Shown here: piece after piece, positions 7,171 to 13,483 of the stretch
Position numbering within the stretch: position 1 is the stretch's first letter
Layout of the letters: every line of letters starts with the position of its first letter
DNA from: JALHSV01 sp964553535
Lineage (GTDB): Bacteria > Nitrospirota > Thermodesulfovibrionia > Thermodesulfovibrionales > SM23-35
Direction: 5' to 3'
Length of the DNA: 13,483 bases
Assembly: GCA_964553535.1 (NCBI GenBank)
Contig: CAZKLK010000036.1
Span: forward strand, 1 to 13,483
Position numbers and translations under genes: made by a program
The notes under the pieces: generated by a model
The model's input: the letters and a program-made list of their open reading frames with translations, nothing else
Databases searched by the model: none
Told to the model about the DNA's origin: nothing

Positions 7171-7348
7171 AATATCCTCCTGAGGAATGTCCCGGTATTT
7201 ATGCGTTTTACGGCGCGCGGCTGCCTCCGAACCGCGTCAGGTTGCTCCAATAACTCCGGGCATAGCATACCATACGCAAAATTGGCAGTCAAACCTTAAA
7301 AACTTCTTGTCATGATTATAAGTACTCCCTTATACTAAAAATGATTTT
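7171..7348. other. intergenic region between the small basic gene and recR
   Basis: 178 bases of divergent spacer. It holds the small gene's ribosome binding site at 7176-7181 and the putative recR promoter at 7307-7336. The GC-rich middle (about 7205-7260) shows no convincing RNA gene, hairpin or repeat. Confidence 0.6.
7307..7336 (+). promoter_or_regulatory. putative recR promoter giving a nearly leaderless transcript
   Basis: TTGTCA (7307-7312, 5 of 6 to consensus) and TATACT (7331-7336, 5 of 6) are 18 bases apart. Transcription would begin around 7343, about 6 bases before the recR ATG. This fits the absence of any Shine-Dalgarno there. Consensus match by eye only. Confidence 0.45.
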
Positions 7349-7942
7349 ATGAGACAGGGAATCATTGAAGAACTCATCGTGCAACTTTCAAAGCTGCCCG
7401 GCATAGGAAGGAAAACAGCCCAGCGTCTCGCTTTTTTCATCCTATCAATGCCTGATGAAGATGCCCGCGGTCTTTCAAATGCGATCAATGAGGTAAAAGA
7501 CCGGGCCAGGTTTTGCAGGGAATGCTTCAATATAAGCGACAATGATGTATGCGATATATGCGATAATTCGTCACGGGACAGGAGCAGGCTGTGTGTTGTT
7601 GAAGAACCGAGCAATATTCTGGTAATCGAGCGCTCAAAAAGTTTTTACGGGCTTTATCATGTTCTGCTTGGCGCCCTTTCCCCTATCGACGGATTTACAC
7701 CTGACAAGCTAAAAATGAATGAGCTTATCAAACGTGTCGGGAATAACTCCATCCAGGAAATTATCCTTGCAACAAATCCCAATACGAAGGGCGAAATGAC
7801 CGCCCAGTATATCAGGGAACTTTTGAAGCCTTTCCCGGTGAAGGTTACGCGAATCGCCTATGGACTCCCCATGGGAGGAGACATCGAATTTGCAGACGAG
7901 GTCACCCTTAGCAAAGCATTAGAGGGAAGAAAAGAGATGTAG
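7349..7942 (+). CDS. recR: recombination mediator protein RecR
   Basis: Cytosolic clamp-like protein of the RecFOR pathway that helps load RecA onto SSB-covered single-stranded DNA at gaps. The 197 residues match the family's usual 195-200. Order is complete: helix-hairpin-helix LPGIGRKTAQRLAFF (16-30), a four-cysteine zinc finger (Cys56, Cys59, Cys68, Cys71), a Toprim domain beginning LCVVEEPSNILVIE (81-94), the ATNPNTKGEMTA loop (141-152) and the typical GLPMGGDIEFADEVTL segment (172-187). The ATG at 7349 gives the expected N terminus; a nearby ATG at 7341 runs into TGA after three codons. No Shine-Dalgarno is visible. The common dnaX-ybaB-recR arrangement is absent: recR stands alone here. 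Confidence 0.97.
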   Translation: MRQGIIEELIVQLSKLPGIGRKTAQRLAFFILSMPDEDARGLSNAINEVKDRARFCRECFNISDNDVCDICDNSSRDRSRLCVVEEPSNILVIERSKSFYGLYHVLLGALSPIDGFTPDKLKMNELIKRVGNNSIQEIILATNPNTKGEMTAQYIRELLKPFPVKVTRIAYGLPMGGDIEFADEVTLSKALEGRKEM

Positions 7943-7977
7943 CCCCCGGATAAGCAGGCAATATCGCTAACAATCAC

Positions 7978-7990
7978 CGCCGGTTCGGCG
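7978..7990. terminator. weak hairpin between convergent recR and mtaD
   Basis: CGCCG-gtt-CGGCG forms a perfect 5-bp stem (7978-7982 with 7986-7990) in the convergent spacer, followed on the plus strand by ctatttataaatatt, which is AT-rich but not a clean T run. It is the only hairpin in the gap that could end recR transcription. Confidence 0.3.
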
Positions 7991-8040
7991 CTATTTATAA
8001 ATATTCCGTAGAAGTCTATGCGCTCCTTCTCAAAATCATC

Positions 8041-9366
8041 CTACCCCTTGTCAGAAGCCTTTATCTTTTCTCTCCAAAAGCGGGCTTTATGGAGTATTTC
8101 CGCCTCGTCCGAAGTCAATAGCTTTCCGCCGTCAACCACGACTTTTCCGTTTACCATAACTGTCTCTACATCAGATGCCATGGCGGCATACACAATATGG
8201 GAATAGATGTTATATAACGGCGTCAAGTGGGGCTTATCGAGATTCAGCACTATGATATCGGCAAGCTTGCCCCGTTCAATGCTGCCCGTGAGATTTCCCA
8301 GTCCAAGCACTTCCGCGCCCCATCTCGTAGCCATGAGCAGAGCGGTCTTTGCGTCAAGCACGGTAGGATCCCCGGAAAGCGCTTTATGTACTTTTGCAGT
8401 TACGGACATCTCGCTCATTATGTTCAAGTCGTTGTTGCTCGCGGCACCGTCGGTACCGAACGATACTTTCACCCCTGCATTGAGCATGGACACCACCGGA
8501 GCAAATCCGGACGCAAGTTTTAAGTTGCTCTCCATGCAGTGAGAAACGCCGACCTTGTTTTTTGCAAGCAGATCGATTTCTCTGTCGTGAATCCATACGC
8601 AATGGGCGGCAAGGACCGAGTCATCAAGGAATCCGAGGTCCGCGAGATACTCCACAGGTCTCTTATGGTGTCTCGCCATGACTTCCCCGACTTCCCATTG
8701 TGTTTCTGAAAGATGGATATGCAATGGAACACCCAATATCTCTGCAAGTGTTTTCGTCTTTTTTAACGTATCCGTACCGCAGGTATAGAGCGCATGTGGA
8801 GCGATACAAGGAGTAATGAGTTCATCGTCATGCCAGTTTTTTACAAATTGTTTGGCGTTTTCGAGGTATTCGTCGGCTGTTTTGGCAGAAACCGAGGGGA
8901 AATCAAGGATCCCGCTTCCCAGAACGGCCCGGATACCGATACGTTTCGATGATTCGGCGGCGGCGTCTTCAAAAAAATACATGTCGTTATAGGTCGTGGT
9001 GCCCCCCCTGAGCATTTCCATGCAGGCTAACTCAACCGCATCGGAGATAAACGCAGGGCTTAACCACGAATTCTCCGCCGGCCAAATGTGATTATTCAGC
9101 CACTCGGTTAGAGGCAGATCATCAGCGATTCCTCTGAAATAGACCATTGCCGCATGGGTATGGGTGTTAATGAAGCCGGGGAGGACTGCCTTCTTTTCTC
9201 CAAGCAAAATGTTTTCAGAGGTGTAAATGGCGGTTATATCTTCAGAGGATCCAACATCGATGATAGTATTCCCCATTACCGCAACAGCACCCCTTTCAAT
9301 TACCGGGAGGGATTGGTCCATCGTGAGGATGTAATCGCCGCAGATAATGTAGTCAACGGGAATCAT
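8041..9366 (-). CDS. mtaD: 5-methylthioadenosine / S-adenosylhomocysteine deaminase
   Basis: Amidohydrolase-superfamily enzyme (EC 3.5.4.28/3.5.4.31) that deaminates the adenine of MTA and SAH, the by-products of SAM use. Numbered from the ATG at 9366 (441 residues): metal ligands His69 and His71 in GFINTHTHAAM, catalytic-site HIHLSE (His216, His218, Glu221), AHCVW (His255), ESNLKLASG, and FGTDGAASNND (metal-binding Asp306). The C-terminal composite-domain strand GKLADIIVLNL is also typical. The frame can start 8 codons earlier at a TTG (9390), with a TGA not far above; neither start has a Shine-Dalgarno. The ATG was preferred because MIPVDYIICGDYILTMD matches where family members usually begin. 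Related deaminases (guanine, chlorohydrolase-like) share the fold, so substrate choice is likely rather than certain. It lies 99 bases downstream of asd on the same strand. Confidence 0.9.
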   Translation of the reverse strand: MIPVDYIICGDYILTMDQSLPVIERGAVAVMGNTIIDVGSSEDITAIYTSENILLGEKKAVLPGFINTHTHAAMVYFRGIADDLPLTEWLNNHIWPAENSWLSPAFISDAVELACMEMLRGGTTTYNDMYFFEDAAAESSKRIGIRAVLGSGILDFPSVSAKTADEYLENAKQFVKNWHDDELITPCIAPHALYTCGTDTLKKTKTLAEILGVPLHIHLSETQWEVGEVMARHHKRPVEYLADLGFLDDSVLAAHCVWIHDREIDLLAKNKVGVSHCMESNLKLASGFAPVVSMLNAGVKVSFGTDGAASNNDLNIMSEMSVTAKVHKALSGDPTVLDAKTALLMATRWGAEVLGLGNLTGSIERGKLADIIVLNLDKPHLTPLYNIYSHIVYAAMASDVETVMVNGKVVVDGGKLLTSDEAEILHKARFWREKIKASDKG

Positions 9367-9465
9367 GTTCAAGGCAGGTTCAAATGTCAATTCTGTTAGA
9401 CAGTCTGTTCATCGTCCGTCTGTTTAGTATTTTGTTTTGGATATCACTGTTTTGAACCCATTATT

Positions 9466-10485
9466 TTACGCCATTTCAATCAGCTTCTCGGCAATCTGAA
9501 CAGCGTTCAGCGCAGCGCCTTTCCTGAGGTTATCGGCGACAATCCACATGTTGAGGCCGTTCTCTATCGTTTCATCCTTTCGTATCCTTCCGACGAAAGT
9601 CTGATCGGTTCCTGCTACATCGATCGGCATGGGATAAATATTCTTTTCCGGCGCATCATAAACAGTTACGCCGTGAACTGACGATAAAATTGCCCTCACT
9701 TCATTTGGCGATAACTTTTTCTCGGTCTCTATGTTCAGACTTTCTGAATGACATCTGAATACGGGGACACGAACAGTTGTTGCCGTCACCCTGATAGAGT
9801 CGTCGCCAATAATTTTCCTTGTCTCGTTCACCATTTTCATTTCTTCTTTTGTGTAGCCGTTTTCGAGGAATTTATCTATGTGAGGAAGGACATTGAATGC
9901 TATCTGATAAGGATACACATTGCATGTTATTGCTCTGAAATTGAGCAGATCGACGGTCTGCTGCATCAGTTCGTCGATAGCCTTCTGCCCGGTACCAGAT
10001 ACGGACTGAAACGTTGTTACAACCACTCTTTTGACCCGCGCCGCATCATGAATCGGCTTGAGCACAACAACCATCTGTATGGTGGAGCAGTTAGGGTTTG
10101 CGATAATGCCTTTGTGATGTTTTAAATCATGTGAATTAACTTCGGGCACGACCAAAGGCACTTCCGGGTCCATTCTCCACTGGCTTGAATTATCGACGAC
10201 AACGCAGCCGGCGCGAGCCGCAATCGGAGCCCATATTTTCGACCTCTCAGCGCCGGCTGAAAAGAGGGCGATGTCAACGCCGTCGAAAGATTTCTCATTC
10301 AGGGTTTCAACCGGTATCAACTCATCCCTGAATTGTATTTTTTTCCCAAGCGAACGCTCAGATGCAAATAGCCTAAGTCTCTCCGTCGGGAAATTTCTTG
10401 CATCGATGGTCTTGACCATTTCATTCCCGACGGCGCCGGTCGCGCCTACGACAGCTGTTATATATTTTGATTTTCTTTTGATCAT
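9466..10485 (-). CDS. asd: aspartate-semialdehyde dehydrogenase
   Basis: Cytosolic NADPH-dependent enzyme (EC 1.2.1.11) turning aspartyl phosphate into aspartate semialdehyde, the branch point to lysine/diaminopimelate, threonine and methionine. The 339 residues fit the family's bacterial/archaeal short form. Visible motifs: Rossmann nucleotide-binding VVGATGAVGNEM (12-23), phosphate-binding NSSQWRMDPEVPLVVPEVN (99-117), the active-site nucleophile Cys133 in NPNCSTIQ, SVSGTGQKA near 161-169, and the acid/base pair Arg244 and His246 in VPVFRCHSE. GGAGGA (10495-10500) lies 9 bases before the ATG. It is divergent from ftsY and upstream of mtaD on the same strand; both touch methionine/SAM metabolism, so co-expression is plausible. 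Very secure. Confidence 0.97.
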   Translation of the reverse strand: MIKRKSKYITAVVGATGAVGNEMVKTIDARNFPTERLRLFASERSLGKKIQFRDELIPVETLNEKSFDGVDIALFSAGAERSKIWAPIAARAGCVVVDNSSQWRMDPEVPLVVPEVNSHDLKHHKGIIANPNCSTIQMVVVLKPIHDAARVKRVVVTTFQSVSGTGQKAIDELMQQTVDLLNFRAITCNVYPYQIAFNVLPHIDKFLENGYTKEEMKMVNETRKIIGDDSIRVTATTVRVPVFRCHSESLNIETEKKLSPNEVRAILSSVHGVTVYDAPEKNIYPMPIDVAGTDQTFVGRIRKDETIENGLNMWIVADNLRKGAALNAVQIAEKLIEMA

Positions 10486-10537
10486 ATGCGCTTATCCTCC
10501 ATTACTTGGCAGCTAACTTCATCAACGGTGATCATCT

Positions 10538-10543
10538 ATTATA
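10538..10543 (-). promoter_or_regulatory. putative asd -10 box
   Basis: A perfect TATAAT on the minus strand (10538-10543) would give a leader of about 45 bases for asd. No good -35 is seen at 16-18 bases; the upstream sequence there is T-rich. Consensus match by eye only. Confidence 0.35.
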
Positions 10544-10588
10544 ATCTTTGCCTTTGAAAAAGAAAAACCGATGCGCATCCGGCGCCGA

Positions 10589-10641
10589 TTGATAATTGCC
10601 GCATAAAGACATTACAATGACAGACTATTTTTGTGAGGAGG
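10589..10641 (+). promoter_or_regulatory. putative ftsY promoter and ribosome binding site
   Basis: TTGATA (10589-10594) and TACAAT (10613-10618) are 18 bases apart. A strong AGGAGG (10636-10641) lies 4 bases before the ftsY ATG, fixing the start codon. The boxes are by eye; the RBS is clear. Confidence 0.45.
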
Positions 10642-10645
10642 ATTT

Positions 10646-11551
10646 ATGGGTTTTTTTGACCGTTTAAAGGAAAGCCTGTCAAAGACAAGAAAAGGCTTAA
10701 TCGAGAAGGTTGAGTCACTCATCACCGGCAGAAAAATTGATGAATCGACGCTTGAAGAGCTTGAGGAGATACTGATTATGTCTGATGTCGGCCCTGCCGC
10801 GGCTTCCGATGTAATAGAGGCGATTCGCGAAAGAATCCGGAAAGGGGAGGCTCAAAGCGATGAAAACGTGAGGGAATTGCTGAAAAAGGAGTTGACGAGA
10901 TTGCTTGGAGAAACGCAGCCCATCGCGGTTTCCGCTCAGAGACCGTATGTAATTCTCGCCGTGGGAGTTAACGGCGTGGGAAAGACCACCACAATTGGAA
11001 AACTTGCAAGCAGGTTTCATGCGCAGGGCCTTTCTGTGCTGCTTGCTGCCGGAGACACCTTTAGGGCGGCGGCGATAGAGCAGCTCGAGATATGGGCAAA
11101 TAGAGCAAACGCGCAGATAGTGAAACACCAAAAAGGATCGGACCCCGCCGCAGTCGCATACGATGCTGTTACGGCAGGTCTGAACAGGAATTGTGATGTC
11201 GTTGTCATTGATACTGCGGGAAGGCTGCATACGAAAAGCAATCTCATGGAAGAATTGAAAAAGGTCAGAAGATCAATTGAGAAGGCATTGCCCGGCGCTC
11301 CTCACGAAACCCTTCTCATTGTGGATGCGACAACAGGGCAGAACGCGCTCAGGCAGGCGGAGTTGTTCAATGACGCAGTCGGCATTACCGGTATCGCATT
11401 GGCCAAACTTGACGGAACGGCAAAAGGCGGAATTCTCTTTGCCATTAAAAAGCGGCTCGGCATCCCCGTGCGACTCATCGGTATAGGTGAAGGGATGGAT
11501 GATCTCAGGGATTTTGATCCGGGGGAATTTGTGGAGGCACTTTTTTCATGA
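10646..11551 (+). CDS. ftsY: signal recognition particle receptor FtsY
   Basis: SRP-family GTPase that docks SRP-ribosome-nascent chain complexes at the inner membrane and SecYEG. The 301 residues contain only the NG domains: an N four-helix bundle (about 1-90), then the G domain with P-loop GVNGVGKT (107-114), GDTFRAAAIEQL (136-147, the SRP-GTPase insertion box region), DTAGR (189-193) and the guanine-specificity motif AKLDGTAKGG (253-262; Ala where Thr is common). The C-terminal GIGEGMDDLRDFDPGEF (279-295) is typical FtsY. The long acidic A domain of E. coli FtsY is missing, as in many bacteria; the short basic-amphipathic start (GFFDRLKESLSKTRKGL) may serve for membrane contact. Its last 47 bases overlap the convergent PBP gene. 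Confidence 0.97.
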   Translation: MGFFDRLKESLSKTRKGLIEKVESLITGRKIDESTLEELEEILIMSDVGPAAASDVIEAIRERIRKGEAQSDENVRELLKKELTRLLGETQPIAVSAQRPYVILAVGVNGVGKTTTIGKLASRFHAQGLSVLLAAGDTFRAAAIEQLEIWANRANAQIVKHQKGSDPAAVAYDAVTAGLNRNCDVVVIDTAGRLHTKSNLMEELKKVRRSIEKALPGAPHETLLIVDATTGQNALRQAELFNDAVGITGIALAKLDGTAKGGILFAIKKRLGIPVRLIGIGEGMDDLRDFDPGEFVEALFS

Positions 11552-13331
11552 AGTCTATCCAGATAGGAAGAGCCGCCCGCGCACCGGTTTCTTTTGCGCC
11601 TATAGGCTTGTGATCATCCCTGCCAACCCAGACACCGACAACAAGGTTCTCATCGAAGCCGATAAACCAGGCATCCGTATATTCATTGGTGGTTCCTGTC
11701 TTTCCGTAAACAGGCCTGGCGAGTTCCCTGGCCTTAACGGCGGTACCCTCGTCAACAACGGCTTTGAGGAGAATTTTCATTTCCCACACATCTTCATCGG
11801 AGAGAACGCGCTCGGACACGGGCTCTGTCTCTTCGACAGAAACACCGTCACGGTTCGCTATGCGTTCATACAATACCACCGCGGGTACCCGCCCGGAGGC
11901 AAATGCTGAATACGCATAAACCATGTCTGATAAAGTGACATCCGCTGACCCGATGGCGAGAGGCAGGTACGGCTGTAAGTTGCTTCGTATGCCGAGTTTT
12001 TTGGCAACACCGATAATATTGTCGATGCCAACAGCAGAAGCAAGCCGGATCGTGGCGCAATTGAGAGACTTGGCAAGAGCCGCCTTAAGAGTCACAGATC
12101 CATAATACTTGCCGTCATAATTGCGGGGCATCCATCTCTGCCCCGGTTTGGCGCCGGGAAAGGAAACCGGGGAATCAGAAACGATGTCTGAAGAAGACAT
12201 GCCGTTTTCTATTGCCGCAACGTAAACAAACGGCTTGAATGCCGAGCCAGGCTGCCTCAGGGCTTGCGTAGCCCTGTTGAACTGCTGATTCCAGAAATCT
12301 GAGCCTCCAACCATCGCTTTTATATGTCCCGTTCGAAAATCAATCGCCATTAATGCGGCCTCGACACCAGCATTAACCCTCTTGCCGATTGCGCCAAGCC
12401 CGGCGGTCACGGCTTCCTCCGCAGCCTCCTGCATTCGCGCGTCGATGGTGGAATATATCCTGAAACCGGAGGTATACAGTTCATCCCCGAATTTACCCTC
12501 AAGGCGCTGCCTCAGACATTCGATAAAATATGGGGCATGATATTTTCTGAAGTGTGGATATTGGGGAAGCGGCGACCCTTTTGCCTCTTCATACTGACTT
12601 GGGGTGATGAACCTATTGTCGAGCATCTGTTTCAGAGCGATGTCTCTTCTGAACTTCGCCTTCTCATAGTTCTTAAATGGCGAGTATCGCGAAGGAGCCT
12701 TTGGCAAAGAGGCAAGCAACGCCGCATCCGCCGTGACGAGAGCGCGCGTAGTTTTTCCGAAATATGTTTGTGAAGCGGCTTCTATTCCGTATGCTCTTGT
12801 GCCAAAATAAGCCTGGTTCAAATACATCCCCATAATCTCGTCTTTGGTGTACCTCTGTTCTATGCGCAAAGAGAGCGCGGCTTCCCTGATCTTCCTCCTG
12901 AGGCTTTTATCGGGAGTCAGAAAAAGCATGCGTGCAAGCTGCTGTGTGATCGTACTGCCGCCTTCGACGATGCCTCCCGCCTTGACATCGCGCCACAGCG
13001 CCCGCGCAATGCCAATTACGTCAACTCCGGGATGACTGTAGAAACGCACGTCCTCAACCGCTATGAAGGCATGCTTAACATGCTCGGGTATCTCATAATG
13101 CGGCACATATGTCCTTCGCTCGAAATACAGCTCGGCGAGCAATTTCCCGTCAGATGAATATACCATTGATGATTCTAACGGGGAATACTCCTCAAGAAGC
13201 CGTATGTCGGGAAGACCCGATAAAGTCCAGAATAGAAAGCCGCAAAGCATCCCGCACGAAACTGATACTGCAGCAAAGAAAATAATACGTCTCCTCGATG
13301 CAGCCGATATTCTTTTGAGATAACCGATCAT
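11505..13331 (-). CDS. class A penicillin-binding protein (PBP1A type), compact
   Basis: Bifunctional peptidoglycan glycosyltransferase/transpeptidase anchored in the inner membrane. 608 residues, short against the usual 650-850. One N-terminal membrane helix (about 15-38). GT51 domain: EDVRFYSHPGVD with catalytic Glu93, GGSTITQQLARMLFL (124-138), second Glu probably Glu158 in SLRIEQRYTKDEIMGMYLNQ. Transpeptidase domain: SxxK at Ser363/Lys366 in RQPGSAFKPF, SxN at Ser422-Leu-Asn424, KTG at 544-546. All catalytic motifs are intact; the shortness comes from a minimal linker and C-tail (ends PPDQNP), with no OB-like insertion obvious between the domains. No Shine-Dalgarno is evident before the ATG, and an AT-rich TATAAT-like stretch (13337-13342) almost abuts it. 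PBP1A-type is preferred over PBP1C because the KTGTT and overall order fit; mrcA/ponA assignment is not certain. Confidence 0.93.
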   Translation of the reverse strand: MIGYLKRISAASRRRIIFFAAVSVSCGMLCGFLFWTLSGLPDIRLLEEYSPLESSMVYSSDGKLLAELYFERRTYVPHYEIPEHVKHAFIAVEDVRFYSHPGVDVIGIARALWRDVKAGGIVEGGSTITQQLARMLFLTPDKSLRRKIREAALSLRIEQRYTKDEIMGMYLNQAYFGTRAYGIEAASQTYFGKTTRALVTADAALLASLPKAPSRYSPFKNYEKAKFRRDIALKQMLDNRFITPSQYEEAKGSPLPQYPHFRKYHAPYFIECLRQRLEGKFGDELYTSGFRIYSTIDARMQEAAEEAVTAGLGAIGKRVNAGVEAALMAIDFRTGHIKAMVGGSDFWNQQFNRATQALRQPGSAFKPFVYVAAIENGMSSSDIVSDSPVSFPGAKPGQRWMPRNYDGKYYGSVTLKAALAKSLNCATIRLASAVGIDNIIGVAKKLGIRSNLQPYLPLAIGSADVTLSDMVYAYSAFASGRVPAVVLYERIANRDGVSVEETEPVSERVLSDEDVWEMKILLKAVVDEGTAVKARELARPVYGKTGTTNEYTDAWFIGFDENLVVGVWVGRDDHKPIGAKETGARAALPIWIDFMKKVPPQIPPDQNP

Positions 13332-13455
13332 AATCCATTATAAATTATCTTGTACTGCGGAGTTTGTCCGTATGTCAGCGAATCTGATCAGCGCTGCCGG
13401 AACATGCAATAATTGATGATCAAACAAATTTGGGTTTTTCTGGGATTAGTGTGGA
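13332..13455. other. intergenic spacer upstream of the PBP gene
   Basis: Contains a minus-strand TATAAT (13337-13342) only 5 bases from the PBP ATG, without a matching -35, and the near-palindrome TTGAT-g-ATCAA near 13410-13425. No open frame with a ribosome binding site was found. Confidence 0.4.
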
Positions 13456-13457
13456 CC

Positions 13458-13483
13458 GTCATTCCGGCGAACGCCGGAATCCA
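13458..13483. repeat. palindromic dispersed intergenic repeat (REP-like), cut by the window end
   Basis: ATTCCGGCG (13461-13469) and CGCCGGAAT (13472-13480) form a perfect 9-bp stem with a 2-base AA centre, framed by GTC and CCA. The form GTCATTCCGGCGAA..CGCCGGAATCCA is known from memory as a widespread dispersed palindrome in intergenic regions of many Proteobacteria, Nitrospirota and related genomes. Only one copy is in this window, so its repeat status here rests on that recollection; it probably continues past the window edge. Confidence 0.65.

Noticed and set aside
8207..8542. Plus-strand 111-codon frame
   Set aside because: Antisense to mtaD, no motif or RBS.
9391..9465. GTCTGTT direct repeats between asd and mtaD as an operator
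   Set aside because: Two 7-base matches at 9403 and 9417 are weak evidence and no matching promoter could be placed.
1..13483. Defence system, prophage, CRISPR array or large mobile element
   Set aside because: No integrase, transposase, repeat-spacer pattern or defence-type domain was seen; every long frame is accounted for by housekeeping or redox/RSH genes.

Overview
The window reads as an ordinary chromosomal stretch of a Gram-negative bacterium, probably anaerobic. Exported redox proteins with signal peptides, a class A penicillin-binding protein with an N-terminal anchor, and pyruvate phosphate dikinase point that way. The mix of genes, the small Lys/Arg-rich protein and the dispersed 'ATTCCGGCG..CGCCGGAAT' palindrome suggest a Desulfobacterota (old Deltaproteobacteria) or Nitrospirota-like lineage. 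That placement is inference; no rRNA or other marker fixes it. No phage, transposase, CRISPR array or tRNA was seen.

Layout. At 1-101 there may be the tail of a gene entering from the left. ppdK (152-2821, minus) encodes pyruvate phosphate dikinase. Divergently from it runs a tight plus-strand cluster: an exported CxxC thioredoxin-fold protein (2974-3561), an exported peroxiredoxin with a single mature cysteine (3564-4163), and a second exported CxxC protein paralogous to the first (4147-4719). It is followed by an unusual RelA/SpoT-family protein (4773-6920) whose HD hydrolase site is intact and whose synthetase site looks dead. A tiny basic protein gene lies at 7000-7170 (minus, TTG start). 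Then come recR (7349-7942, plus), mtaD (minus), asd (minus), ftsY (10646-11551, plus) and a compact class A PBP (11505-13331, minus) whose 3' end overlaps ftsY by 47 bp. The window ends in a palindromic dispersed repeat.

How the genes fit together. Most are housekeeping: gluconeogenic/anaerobic pyruvate-PEP conversion (ppdK), recombination repair (recR), aspartate-family amino acids (asd), salvage of S-adenosyl-derived nucleosides (mtaD), membrane targeting (ftsY) and peptidoglycan synthesis (PBP). The accessory part is 2.9-6.9 kb: a Trx/Prx/Trx export cassette that looks like a self-contained periplasmic peroxide or thiol-repair module, directly upstream of a probable (p)ppGpp hydrolase-only RSH protein. 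A perfect 12-bp inverted repeat sits inside the start of the peroxiredoxin gene and is the most striking non-coding signal. All function calls come from reading motifs; no database search was possible.
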